Assembly: GCA_022579005.1 (NCBI GenBank)
Contig: MU401469.1
Span: forward strand, 62,001 to 126,000
Length of the DNA: 64,000 bases
Source: Poronia punctata
Taxonomy: Eukaryota; Ascomycota; Sordariomycetes; Xylariales; Xylariaceae
Reading direction: 5' to 3'
A program made the translations under genes and the position numbers. This document shows, one piece after another, positions 48,154 to 59,988 of this stretch. The first letter of the stretch is position 1. The number at the start of each line of letters is the position of its first letter. A model generated the notes under the pieces. That model saw nothing but the letters and a program-made list of their open reading frames with translations. It was not told the DNA's origin and searched no databases.

Positions 48154-51100
48154 CTAACGGTAAGGTCCGATCGGACCGGGGTATCCTGAATGGGTGGAAT
48201 GCGACGTCGACGGGCGCCCGCTGTCGCCAGAGGCGCGTGTGCCGTGGCGTGGTGTCACGTCGCCGCCGTGAAGAAAACCATTTGGCGATAGCTTATGGTC
48301 GAACCCGTTGCTGTTACCAAAGTGTCGACCAGCCCAAGGGTTGCTATCGTCGTCTGGAAGATTGACACCGCTATCGTTCCAGGGATTGCGATCAGCGTTG
48401 AAGCTGCGCGTTGACTCGATCGAGATAAGGGACGACTTGGAAACGTTATTAGATCCCTTGAAAAACATGTTCATCGAGTGCGAGCTGTTCTTTCTACGGT
48501 CCAGCGATGAAAGTAGCTGTGACGGCTTCCGGAGCTTCTCAAAAATCGTCGTCGGTCGCTGCTGTGTCATATCATCGCCAAAGCCTGGCTTGGAGGGTGA
48601 ATCGGTCCCGACCGCGGGCGCATGTTGCAAGAGTTTCGAGTCAAAATACTGCAGAGAATCCTCGAAAGAGTCCGACTTGGGACGAGGAAGGGCTCCTCTG
48701 ACCATATCAACTTCAACGTTAGCTGTAGTGAATTGGTGCATCAGATAATCAATAGCGTCTCGAAGACCGCCAGCATTGTTTCGCGTCAATTTCCACAGCA
48801 AAGTCGTAGTACTCTTTTCGTCTTCATCCTTGGCCTCGGAAGTATTCTGGTGCACTTCGATGCTGATCTCGTGCTGTGTCTTCAGCTTTCCAATCACGCC
48901 CTCGAGGAATTCTGGAGATCCGAGGAACCTGTCCAACGATGGATTTCGAGTCAGGACCATTTCGTGCGTTTCCGGAACCATGCCCTGTTGCCATATTAGC
49001 TTGAAACGCCCATCGACACCCCGGGCCACACAGTTGATGGCCGGACTGGTACCTACTAGAAATTCATCGGCACACAACGGAACTTGCCATTCCGGGCCGG
49101 TGACGGTTACTTCGTCACTTGCTTGTTCAGTGCTGGGGAATATTATCTTGCAATTCCACTTTTTCTCCAATTCGTCGATCTCCTGAAGGCGACCAATAAG
49201 TTGCCTGTGGTACAATCGGTCGACATGCACGATTTGCGAGGTAAATTCGGAGTGCTGTTGTTCCCTTTGTCAGAAGCGTAAATCGTGGGCAAGTCAGCAG
49301 GATACTTACAGCTCTGTCGACCATGTCCAGAATCTCAGTCTTGACGAGCTCAAGGTTCTGTGCATTACGCGCCGGGGTGCGGCAAATCACATTGTCAACC
49401 TTGACATCGTCCTCCTCGCGGCCGATACCTCCTGTACAGCAAAACCGAATCAGCATGTGTCAATAAACGACGCGTGTTTAATGTATCCAAAGCCTACCTC
49501 GATCCATGGCATTCGAGAACTTCACGAAGACCGAATGTTTCTTCATGATGCGTTGAATGTGCTGGCCGCCGATGCCTATGATACGCTTATGGTATTGGTC
49601 CGGGACATGGAAGGAGATGGAAGCTGGCATTTCCTGCTCAACTAGGCTCATGCCTTGCTTCATCTGCTCATATGCCGGAGCAATGACATCAATATCGAAG
49701 TTATACTCTCTGAACCCCTCGAACATGATTTGAACGTTGCCTAGAATCCGTTAACACAAATGCCCCTCACTTGCCATGTAGGGAGAGATCCGTACTCTGC
49801 GTCATTATCTTGTTGATCTTGCCGTTCTTTTTCCCCGAGACAAACTCTTTGTGTTCGTTCGCAAGTTCAATCTTGACCCGGATTGTTTGATTGCCCATGG
49901 CCGCGATCTTCATCTGGGAAAGGACGGTCAAGGCTGATTTAACAGCATCATCGGAGCCCGTCATGGTGAATGTCGAAGACACCTTATCGAAAAACACATC
50001 CGCATCCGAATTCGAACAGATTTCGCCCAGCATGGCACGGATCTCATTGGGGTTAACGACAGGACCCATTTGCTGAAACCACCATGACGCATGGTAAAAT
50101 TGGCCGGCCTTTGAAGTGTGGTTAATGCAGAGGTTCTGCTTAGGATATCATAGAACACGTACCAGATTCATGAGCTCCCTCATAGCTCGCTCAATGTGAA
50201 GCCCTTCAACACCTTGGACTCGAATCATGTTACGTTGGGACGCAAGGTGGGGGAACATGATGTATGTGCCGCTCGTTTCCATGATCTTTCGTACCTTGTC
50301 CATTCGGCCGAGCACGATGCTGTCGATCTTGGCAGGAGTGATGAAGGCATCTTTCATAAAGAGCTTGATTTGGGTAACCATTTCGGCAATTTTGCGCTTG
50401 GCCAGCTCGATGCCCTGCGAGTGTTCGCCGGTGATGAGGATCTCGTCAGGGTTACGACGGGTCGCATCTTGCGGACAGTAGCGAGAGGATCGAGTAAATG
50501 GCGGGAAATATATCGCCGTATTCGTAGCGGATTCGATCAGTTTGATATTCTTCCGAGACCGGCCGCACACAATCGGATGTAAGGACTGCTCGATGTTGAA
50601 TATGTCCACTTGTCGCCCAAGCTGTGCTTACGTCAGTCATGTAATATTCGAAACCCAGCTCGTCCTTTCGTACCAGTTTATCAATCAAGATGAGAACGTG
50701 GGTCTTGGCGTGTTCGGCACACTCGATATCACCGTAGATGGCAACCCTCCACCGCTGATCACCAATGACCTCGACGTCACCATTGAGTCCGTCCACAGTG
50801 GGCGTAAGCTTAGGGCCCAAAACGAAGATGTCAACGCCGCAGAACGCAGCGAGGCTGTCGAGGGCCTCGGTGAATTGCTTCTTCAAGGCGCCGGCCGCGG
50901 AATCTACGATCAAGCTGTAATCCACATCGATGGTAGTGCACCTCTACAAGTCCTAGTTTTAGCCAAAGTATATCATGTCACGGGACCGACAGGCATATGT
51001 GCATACCAATGCCAAAGGTGTATCTTTCAGGATAATCTCGCGGCTCTTGTGCACTAGCTCCGGCGAACCCGAGAGCATAACGGTGACAACCTGACGCTTG

Positions 51101-51522
51101 TTTTGTTTGGGAATGCTCAAAACAACGCTGGCCTCGATAGGCAAAGGTCCTACGGTAATGTTGTGACACAGGCTTTTCAGGTTGGCGATATTCTGGTTGT
51201 GGATGGGCAGTTCGTATATTGGAATATCGTCGGGGGCATCTCCAGGATGCGTCCAACGAAGGACGGAGTTGCCTGTGGCATGCAAGATTTCCTCCGTGTT
51301 GGGGCCGGCGAGGTCCGAGGCGAAGGGGACATTGAATGCAAGGTGAATGGTTGTGTCGACTGCGGGCGCAGGACTTAAAGGCGGTGCTCCCGGAGCTCCG
51401 GTCTTCTGGTGAGGGTTCAATGGGGTCATATTCATGTTGGGCCGTGAGGACATGCCGAAATTAGGGCTCTGGATGCGATCGCCCCAGTGACGCATGCCCA
51501 TATTAGCGGCGAGCTTTTGCAT
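48154..51522 (-). CDS. Multi-KH-domain RNA-binding protein
   Basis: Predicted RNA-binding protein of 995 aa with several KH folds. Exons on the minus strand: 51522-51007, 50943-50674, 50621-50163, 50072-49796, 49740-49498, 49431-49310, 49254-48154; all phases agree. The clearest KH segments are HPIVCGRSRKNIKLIESATN (I-x-G-R-x-x-x-N-I), VLGRMDKVRKIMETSGTYIM and the canonical PDQYHKRIIGIGGQHIQRIM followed by FVKFSNAMDRGG. Further degenerate KH-like segments lie between residues ~150 and 750. The C-terminal ~200 residues are Ser/Asn/Gly-rich and disordered. It resembles the fungal KH proteins described as Bicaudal-C- or vigilin-like; I give no symbol. The start MQKLAANMGMRHWGD is the first in-frame ATG of the long exon. 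Confidence 0.92.
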
Positions 51523-54500
51523 CGTGAATCGGGGAACAAATGGGAGGGGGTATCACAAGGTTAGAAAAGGAAACAGAATAAGAAGAGAAAAAAAAGGATA
51601 AGGAATGAAGAGAACAGGAACAACGACGACGTTTGTTCTCCCCTTTCCGTGCTGCACAACAAAAAATGGAAACCTCTACAATGTTGCTGTTGTGTTGTGG
51701 GGAGGCTTTGAGGGAAATGGTGAGGAGAGGAGAAGTGGAAAGGCGCTGGGCTAGATAACCAAATGTCGGGTTGATGATGGGGACGACAGAGAGAAAGAGA
51801 GAAGGGCCAAGAATCGTCGTTACGGACAGGTTAGGTATGGTTTGTACAGCTTGCATGAATTAAGGTAGGGGCATACATGGTCGACAACTGGTGGTGGATA
51901 ACAGCTTGTAGGGTTATCCATCCAGTAACTTAGGTATGTAGTTTAGGTACCTATTCGTACATGTTGGCGGCTTACCTAGTGCATCTGCCTTGGAAGAAGC
52001 CCACTGGTAGACAAGGAGGGCAGGGTAGTATGTACACGTCGATACGCGACAGGCCTGCTAAGTACAGGTATCCACTACGTGTCGTAGCAGGAGATACTCA
52101 ATGTACCCTACGGTACCTAATCAACTAGTCGTAGACCAAATGTTGTCGTTTGCTCTTGGAACTGTTCAATGGCAAAGCAACCTCATCCCAGAACATGCAG
52201 TCAGCACCACTCCCAAGATATAGCCAGCCAATAGAGAAGCTAACCCTACAGTTCATGAAGAGCCTACAGTAACCTGTGTGCCCGAGTAACTCCAGGTTAG
52301 ATGGCCAATTACCTACATTTATACGTGGATTTCACACACGTTGTGTAAGTATCCGCTTGGGTTTTGGGGGGTCCTGAATCCCCAGAGATACTGCAACCTG
52401 CAAGTACAATACATCAGCTACAATAAGTACCTAATTTACTGTCTCTCATTAGATGGCCAGGTAAAAGAAGAGAAAGTGTATTACGTGTGCCTGTGCTCGC
52501 GGTAAGCACGGTTCGGTATCAAGAGTATGATACTGTACGACGTATAACGTAGGTGCTACGTCTTCAAGGGGTAGGGTATTACCACTCTAGCATAGCTTTC
52601 ACTATGCGCCGACCTAACTGCAAATATGTTGTAGGTACGCGTGTGCATTTAAGCAATAATTGTTACCGGGCAAGGCAAAGAACAAGAGCCAAGGGTCGGA
52701 AGGAGCATGAGCTAAGTCGAGTTATTACGTCCTTTTGATTATATGCAGTATCTAGACAAGATTGAGCACATTAGTTAACAAGGTTCAGGGAAATTGAAGG
52801 CTCAGTGGCCTCTCAGCCATGTGACCATGTCCTCGAACTGACGGGGGCTCAGCACGACTGTTGCTCATATACGGGCGTCTCCCTGGTTGTTGAATAAATG
52901 GAAACCAAGAATGAGTTAATGGAATGCACCTCAATAGGTTATTTATTCTTGCGACCCTGTCAAGGGGTTTAATTCTACATGGAGAATTACAATCAAGTAC
53001 GATACCTAGTATTTGAAGATACGAGTCTAGATACTTGCTGCCTGTACTTTGCCGACATGTCCGGGGTTTCTTAGACTATGCAGAAAAGCGTTAGTGCTGC
53101 AAAATACATTACATCAATGCATAATGATACAAGCTCCCCGCGGAACACCCGCCTGCTTCCAGCCGACTGGAAGCTACGAGCTAGACTACGGTAAAGGCAA
53201 AGAACAAAGGGATGGAAGGAGGGGAAAACAGCTTTCGAGGTTGTTTTATTAGCTAACATATACACCCGAGACAGAAGTTAAAGAGTTATCTCTTAATAGA
53301 TAACGTTCGGGAGCAAGCATTGAATGAACTTGAGAGGAGACCATGACGATTACCGAAAACTCTGTTCCAAGGACCAAGGGTGCCTACGACGTATCGACTG
53401 GTTGGTGGGAAAAGAGTCAGCCAGCATCTCCACCAGAGAGCACAGCCACCGACACTTGTTATTGCGTGTCGACTCCTCTAAATATCCATCGACCTGTCAT
53501 ACAATATTCTAACCTCAGGCTGTTCTAACCTAGGTACATACTATGCATCATTTCACTTGCTTCCTGGCCTACTTTCACAACATCTATCCAGAATGGAAAT
53601 TACTTACAACTTATGAGGCGGCCATACGAGTATATCCAAGGGCTATGCTTACCTCCAACCATTAAAGATCTATCGTTCCAGCACAAGGTTCTCCAACACA
53701 GTAGACATACGAGATCTACTACTGTCCTCGTACATATGCGTTGGTACCACACCTACATCGACAGACGGCCTTGACGGCGGATCCGGTTGTTGACTAAACT
53801 GTGTCCTGCCCCGGGCAGAATCATGTAGATTTATCATCTTTCCCGCTCTCACCACCCTGTGACCTGTCTTCCCAACATGCTCTTGATGAGTCCGTCGGCG
53901 TCAGCAGCTGGAGTTGAATCATGCAATGACATTATCTGACAGCCGAAATTAATCACAAATCCTACATTTCCTTTTCAGACCAAGTAAAGTAGGCAGGCTT
54001 GTTGGAACTTGGCAGACTAACCCAATCGAACATAATTATCTCGACCGGGAGAGCCTTGACTCCCATGGGACCGGTCCATGACATCTGGTAACAGATCAGG
54101 CAGATATCTCCAGATATCCGACAATATCCCCGCAGCCCCCGATATGCCGGAGAAGACATAGGTACTACGAACATTTGCTATTCTGCTGATGATGAGACCA
54201 TCGAAAGGAACCGGGCTAATCCGGGCCCTTTAAACCTATCAAAATACATGTGGACACTCCCCAGTTGCACCATCGTGCCATCTATCTTCTAACAAAGGTA
54301 AAGTATCCACACGTAGGGAGAATCTAGGTTCCGTTAGTACGTTGCAGGGATTTCATAAGCCGTCAGCTACATAATAGCTATTAACCTTAGAATGCTGATA
54401 GGCAGACAACAGATAATAATACCTGTTTCAACACTAGAATAAGGCGTGACCAAATCTAGTCTAATATTTCAAGTAGCCAATTACCTAACCTACGAGTAAT

Positions 54501-55469
54501 TAGCTACTTTTATGCGCAGGAAGTCTGGTACTCAAGAGTATCTCGAGGCCTGAACCCCCAAATTCAGTTCTCCCAAGGTACCTTTGGTACACGTGGATTT
54601 TGGGATGGCAGCGGATTGCCGAAGTATCGAACCAACTTGCAAGGACTTGGTCTCGAACGTCTTTAAACCCACAGCTTAAATTTAGAATTGTCCCTCTTTT
54701 TAGGTAACGAGTGCAACACACAACAAGCACATGGCCGGCCCCTCACTGTTTTGACTTCATCTTCTCGGCATTGTTCATATGTTTGGGTCCTGGGAAGCCT
54801 GCTAATACAGTAATACTTAGGTGTACAGATACAGTGGGAGTTCAAAAGTTCCGAGCAGCACGATGTTTTACACCAAAACTTAACGTTTTTGACTGCGTAT
54901 AACCCTTTCCTTATAACAAATAAAAAATAATAAAAAATATAATGAAATAAAGGAAAATAAAACATTTATTTTTGTAACCGGTACTTTTTTTTTGTTAACT
55001 TTTTGGTAAGATATAGACGATTTAAGCAAGTACTATTTTTTAAAAATATTTCTTTTTGCTTTAATTAATTAAATAAAATAGCTATTAAGACAAATAAAGT
55101 GTTATTAAATAGAAAATAAAAATCTCTATCTTATAGTTAATAACTTACAATTATTATTTGTTATATTCTATTTTTTATAAATTTCCTAACATAAAATTCT
55201 TTTTTTACTTTTGCTCGAAACATATGAACTGGTACTGTACCTACCTTATGCTGGTCTGCCCCCGGCCTTAGAAGAAGCACAACTATCCTAATTTTAGGTA
55301 AATAGTTTGCGACGCCTACGAGTACTTCGATGCAGCTCGAGATTCCGACAGTGCCCACATACGTTACGTTTTGCCCAGAGTTGTTGCTAACACAGTGCAT
55401 ACCAAGACGACGAACCACCTATAACCTACGAGCAGCTTTCAACAGCCCGAGTCCGTTTTCCTGGCCTTA
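51523..55469. other. Gene-poor stretch III
   Basis: The first ~350 bp are probably KH-gene leader, with purine-rich DNA at 51560-51620 and 51715-51800. After that no coding region is supported as far as the assembly gap. Short ACCT strings recur, and an AT-rich island lies at 54900-55200. Confidence 0.55.
54900..55200. other. AT-rich island
   Basis: About 300 bp of A/T runs bounded by normal-composition DNA, similar in style to the islands at 29330-29520 and 63144-63419. No inverted repeats were found at its edges by eye. Confidence 0.6.
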
Positions 55470-55561
55470 TGGATCTATAATCAACGTACCTATTCCTTGG
55501 TATTACCTATTTGCCAATAACTTGCCAACAGACATAACCCTATCTCTAAATAAGATAACTG

Positions 55562-55630
<69 letters not shown>

Positions 55631-55770
55631 CGGGGGGGGGGGGGTGGGGGGGGGGGGGGGGGTGGTNNNNNNNNNNTGGATATTTAAACAACTTACCTAT
55701 TCCTTGGTATTACCTTTTTGCAAAAAACTTGCAAACAGACAAAACCCAAAATATAAATAAAATAACTGCG
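55470..55770. other. Assembly gap with duplicated flank
   Basis: 94 bp at 55470-55563 and 94 bp at 55677-55770 align without indels at about 85% identity. Between them are a ~100-bp G run (55563-55666) with a few C/T interruptions and ten N (55667-55676). The second copy begins at the first base after the N. After the common TAACTGCG the first copy goes into G and the second into C20 (55771-55790). This looks like one locus placed twice across a failed homopolymer. Confidence 0.85.
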
Positions 55771-56205
55771 CCCCCCCCCCCCCCCCCCCCAATAGCTTAC
55801 GTATACCTACCTACTCTTAACTGTCCCACTGGGTTGTGGTTTGTAAAAGATATCTTAAGCTTCACATTCACATGTACGGGATTCTACAAAAGCCGAGATA
55901 CATACCTGCCTCAAAAGCCGAGATGACCTCCCAAAAAGTTTGACCTCGACCGAGCACTGTATAAAAGTAAGATGTGAATATTCATCTATTTATCTAGACA
56001 AGACAAACCAACCGTGTTCCGCGAACCACTTAATTAATATCTCTCTTTCTCTTTCTTTCTCCCCTCCCCCCTCTCCCCGTCTCCCCCTCTCCTTTATCTG
56101 GACTGAACCCCCGGATCAACCTAGTTACCCTACTTTTTATATATATGTTTCGTCAAAACCGAAACCCACAATGACGACTTTACACGATATAATTATTACC
56201 CGGGA

Positions 56206-56230
56206 CCCCCCGGGGGGGGGGGGGGGGGGG
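56206..56230. repeat. C6G19 tract
   Basis: Six C directly followed by nineteen G, one of several long G/C homopolymers in the right half of the window. Confidence 0.85.
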
Positions 56231-56316
56231 AAGGAGGAAGGGTCCGATCCAACCCTGATCCTTTATCCCCCGGAAAAGAAAAGAAAAACACGAGTCAAGA
56301 AAAGAGCGCAAAGCCA

Positions 56317-56400
56317 GATGCCGGATGCCGGATGCCGGATGCCGAAAATACTTTTTTTACCTAACCCCTAACCTAACCTAACCTAACTTAACATAACCTA
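56317..56400. repeat. (ATGCCGG)n then (CCTAA)n
   Basis: Four near-copies of ATGCCGG end at 56343. A CCTAA pentamer array (about six copies, degenerating to CTTAA and CATAA) follows at 56359-56400. The pentamer is telomere-like but is not the usual fungal CCCTAA hexamer. Confidence 0.8.
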
Positions 56401-56686
56401 CCTACCTTGTAACAAACAGACTATGATCTATTTATTATTGTTTGGTTTTTTTTTTAATCTCTGTTGGACTTATCAGACTACCTACCTACCTACCTTACCC
56501 ATGCACGTGTGCTGTGCCTAACCTAGGTATTTACGAGTACCTACTTGAAACCGATACCGGAGTCCGGGGATTTGGCAATAAGGGGTAGGGGGTAGGTAGG
56601 TACATAGATAGATAGAAGGGGACAAGAAGAAGCGTCATCGATAGGTACCTATGTTACGTATGTATATATTTTGTGACGCCATTGGG

Positions 56687-56690
<4 letters not shown>

Positions 56691-56718
<28 letters not shown>
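56691..56718. repeat. (AC)n microsatellite
   Basis: About fourteen AC units. Confidence 0.9.
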
Positions 56719-57276
56719 CATCGCAAAGTGTAGGTGCTTGTTAGCAGTAGTAGTAGTCTAGGTAGGTAGGAATTGCCGGGAACCGGAGATATACGGGTGT
56801 ATCTACCATAGCCGTGGTTAGAGACAATTCTGGTCAGGGGCTCAGAGCCATGGGTTCTGCCTACAGTACGCTTTGCGGAAACACGAAACGATGGTTACGC
56901 TGCTCAATGAACCCCGTCGTCGTGTAACTGAAAAGGCCGGTCTAGACATTCACGTGTTGATGCTCAGAAATATGATGATGATGATGTATAGTAGAAGCCT
57001 TTTCTTCTCATGATTATACATAGACCATTAACTATGCCAGGGCATTTCCTGCTGTGCTATACGACCTTCCATCCGTAAAGGAACAAGTGTGGCCAGGATT
57101 TCTCCGATTTAGAAAAGGGCCTAGAATGTCCATCAGGACAAATGGGCCTTGGGTCACTTCAGTTTTCCTGTTTCGCGCCGAGGAACGAACCGTAACTGGC
57201 CCTCGCCCAGCCCAAGTAACCACAACTCTTAACTCCTGAAACTCCATGCTTAACTCAGTACCAAGGTTATGCTCGC

Positions 57277-59988
57277 CTATTGATACACCTGGCTAGAGGG
57301 GCCATTTCCAGGATAAACGATTTCTTGGTGCATTGCACGGGGTCGCTCAACGTATCTAATATCACCTTCTCGCGAAGGCTGCTCATAGTATCGTTCCACT
57401 GGCCGCACACTATAAGCCCGTGGAGGTACGTCCATCTCCGTGGGCCTGGCACTATACTCACGGATCACATGTGGGATAGCCTCCCTTCTCGCCTCAGGGC
57501 GTACACTAGCAGCGTACTGTCGGGGGGCAAGATCAGGTCGGGTGCTCGGCAATCGATCATAGGGTAAAGCTTCCATGGGCCTTGCACTAGCAGCTCTGGG
57601 ACCATATTCTCGAGGCACATATTCGGGAACCCGGTGTTCCGTAGCCCCACGAATCTGGACAAATTCATGGCTAAGACCCATAGGCTGAGTGGAATAATCC
57701 CGCTCCCGGTACCTTCTAAAGTCCGTTCCATATTCCGGCTGAGTGATGACGCGTCTAGGGCCATAGCCCGGCGATGCCCTTTTGTAAACTATACCATCTT
57801 CTCCAATAATCTCTTGGGTAGGCATACGAGGTGCGACTGGCATTGGAGCTCTTTCGTAGGTAACTTCGTGATCCGATCTCATCGACGGCATGACCGACTG
57901 TCGGGAGACAGTAGTACCACGGATTGGTTCGAGATATTCCCGGCCGTACTCGTCCACTACAATTCGACGGGGAGGTGCAGATGGGGGTGGCATGGCAGCG
58001 GCGTGTCCATCAATGAGTACTGGCGATCGAGATCTGGCGCGATCGGCGTATGGTCGCACGCTCATCCTCCCCTCGCGTTCATATCCAGGGGCCTCTCTTG
58101 CATCGGGGTTTGCCACTGAATAAGACGGCGCGCGTTGGGGGCGGGGTCCCACGACACCGTAGTGATCGGCATATGCCAGTGGACTAGGGGCGCGACGGAC
58201 ATATCGTATAATACTGCCATCCGGCCTACGCTCCTCATATAAAGGCGACTCTGGCCTGTAGGTGACTGGTGCCACTGAGGGACGTACCTGTCGCGAATAG
58301 GGGTAATCCACCACCTCATAGCCCTGAGGCACTCGTTCAACATGCTCCGATGCCGGTATGTATCTTCCCTGCTGCAACTGGGAGCCCGGACTGTCGAGCA
58401 TCGGTTCATCGTATATCGTCTCTGCTTCTCGTCTGCCAGACTTTCGCTGTCGTTTCTCGGGCCGGATAAAGGGCGGCGCTGCTAGAGGCGACGGTGATCT
58501 AGGCTCTACTTTTATGGTTGGAGAACCTCGAACGTCCCGGCCTCTTTCATCCGCCTTCCGCTTGTTTTTCTTTTTCTGCTTCTTTTTGCCCCCGGAATCG
58601 CCTTGGGGTGAGCTTTCGGGGCTGATGACGACTGCATTCTCTTGTCTAAGCGAGTTTACCTGGGCTGGCACTCTCGGTAAGCTAGCAGAGTTGAAATCGT
58701 CCGTATGTGCTTGTCGAGCTATGGCTAACGGCGAGACGTGGGAAGGCTGGGGCGCAAGGGGCGAGAGATTATGTGCCCGAATCAAAGGCTTTTCAGTTTG
58801 TCTAAAGTGCGCGTTAGGGGGACGCCACAAGTTCTGCAAGCGACGCTGGTCAGCAGACTGCTCCGAATCTGTGTTACCAGAATTGTCGGAACGACTAGCG
58901 CCACGACTGTCGGAGCTGATGATTTGTGCGTCCAGCGGTTCTCTGTACTGATTGCTTTGATATAACGACATTCCTGTTCTGGCTGTGCCGGAAACGCCTT
59001 GGTCTTGTACCGGCCCAGGCAGATTTACCAATGAATGCCCCGCCTGATTTTGAGCGCCCATGTTCTGGCCTTTGAAGGCATTTGGAGGAAGGAATGCCTG
59101 AGGCGGTCGGCTGGTCTGGACGGGGAGGGGATCAACAGGCATCGGCTGTGACTGCGACACGGAGTTCTTGGTGGCGGGCGCGACAGGGTCAGCGTACTGG
59201 GTCTGTGCATTCGCTACAGCGTCTCGGGCTGGAACCGAAGGACGAGACTCGGGCGTATCATGTTGACTAGAATAGAACGTATTCTCATCAAACGAATCAC
59301 TAGCTTCGGAAGCATTAGCAATGGGTGTTGGGAAGTCAACGATTGGTGGCGGCGCTGTCGCCTGCACAACGGTCAAAGCCTTTGCCAGAACATCAGAGAG
59401 GTCTAGGTCAGGTGGCTGCTCAGAAGAGAGAGGATTGGCTTTTGCGGTAGCTTTCCGCTGCTCAACCTGATCCTTGAGTGTCTTTTCGATCCGCTGCCTC
59501 TGGATCTGGATCTCGGCTTTAACGAGGTCATCAGACTTCTCGAGCAAAACAGGATGGATTTGTGGCTTTTCAGATACAGATCCGGATCCAGAATCAAACG
59601 GTCTAGAGACACCTGAGATGAAAGCGGTCGGCGCCGAACTGGGAATGGAACTATTTACAGCAGAGTGCTGCGAGTTAGCCTTGAACGACGACGCATTGCC
59701 CATTTTTTGACCGTTGACAACAGTGCTGCCAGGTGGTCGTGTAGATGGCTGAGTGGCGGGCGGTGCAATACGTGGTGCAACACGCTCCGACGCGTCTGAT
59801 GGTGATTGAGTGGCATTTTTAGCCACCGACGAAGCCGGTAGTTTTATACGAGGGTGCTTCCCGGACACTACTGTATCGCGAAACTGAATAATCTTCTGAT
59901 ACTCGCGAACCTCGTCGGCGTCGGGACCCGTCTGGCTATGACCGGCAGGACCTGCCTGGTGGCCAGACACTGCTGGGACCTCAGACAT
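57277..59988 (-). CDS. Large disordered basic protein, unknown function
   Basis: I do not recognise it. An intronless 903-aa frame from MSEVPAVSGHQAGPAGH; an in-frame ATG 16 codons earlier (60036) is less likely. Residues ~1-480 are rich in Ser, Pro, Gln and Asn, with one predicted helix (DDLVKAEIQIQRQRIEKTLK) and a neat acidic motif SFDENTFYSSQHDTPES. A strong nuclear-localisation-like cluster, GGKKKQKKKNKRKADERGRD, comes near residue ~490. The C-terminal ~350 residues are rich in Arg, Tyr and Pro (RRPDGSIIRYVRRAPSPL, RRIVVDEYGREYLEPIRG), with repeated Y-x-R-P-style units. The frame is long, base use looks coding and the motifs look conserved, so it is very likely real; a nuclear or RNA-associated role is inference. 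Confidence 0.82.
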   Translation of the reverse strand: MSEVPAVSGHQAGPAGHSQTGPDADEVREYQKIIQFRDTVVSGKHPRIKLPASSVAKNATQSPSDASERVAPRIAPPATQPSTRPPGSTVVNGQKMGNASSFKANSQHSAVNSSIPSSAPTAFISGVSRPFDSGSGSVSEKPQIHPVLLEKSDDLVKAEIQIQRQRIEKTLKDQVEQRKATAKANPLSSEQPPDLDLSDVLAKALTVVQATAPPPIVDFPTPIANASEASDSFDENTFYSSQHDTPESRPSVPARDAVANAQTQYADPVAPATKNSVSQSQPMPVDPLPVQTSRPPQAFLPPNAFKGQNMGAQNQAGHSLVNLPGPVQDQGVSGTARTGMSLYQSNQYREPLDAQIISSDSRGASRSDNSGNTDSEQSADQRRLQNLWRPPNAHFRQTEKPLIRAHNLSPLAPQPSHVSPLAIARQAHTDDFNSASLPRVPAQVNSLRQENAVVISPESSPQGDSGGKKKQKKKNKRKADERGRDVRGSPTIKVEPRSPSPLAAPPFIRPEKRQRKSGRREAETIYDEPMLDSPGSQLQQGRYIPASEHVERVPQGYEVVDYPYSRQVRPSVAPVTYRPESPLYEERRPDGSIIRYVRRAPSPLAYADHYGVVGPRPQRAPSYSVANPDAREAPGYEREGRMSVRPYADRARSRSPVLIDGHAAAMPPPSAPPRRIVVDEYGREYLEPIRGTTVSRQSVMPSMRSDHEVTYERAPMPVAPRMPTQEIIGEDGIVYKRASPGYGPRRVITQPEYGTDFRRYRERDYSTQPMGLSHEFVQIRGATEHRVPEYVPREYGPRAASARPMEALPYDRLPSTRPDLAPRQYAASVRPEARREAIPHVIREYSARPTEMDVPPRAYSVRPVERYYEQPSREGDIRYVERPRAMHQEIVYPGNGPSSQVYQ

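Larger units (their letters stand above)
55791..57276. other. Gene-poor stretch IV with simple repeats
   Basis: No gene is supported. Contents include a CT-rich block at 56040-56100, C6G19 at 56206-56230, (GCCGGAT)n at 56317-56343, CCTAA repeats at 56359-56400, ACCT tracts and (AC)n at 56691-56718. Confidence 0.6.

Noticed and set aside
54600..55420. Inverted repeats flanking the 54900-55200 AT island
   Set aside because: Attempted alignment of both flanks gave only scattered matches, no better than chance.
55330..55926. Poly-glycine (or poly-proline) open frame
   Set aside because: It is a reading of the G tract, the N gap and the duplicated flank, not a gene.
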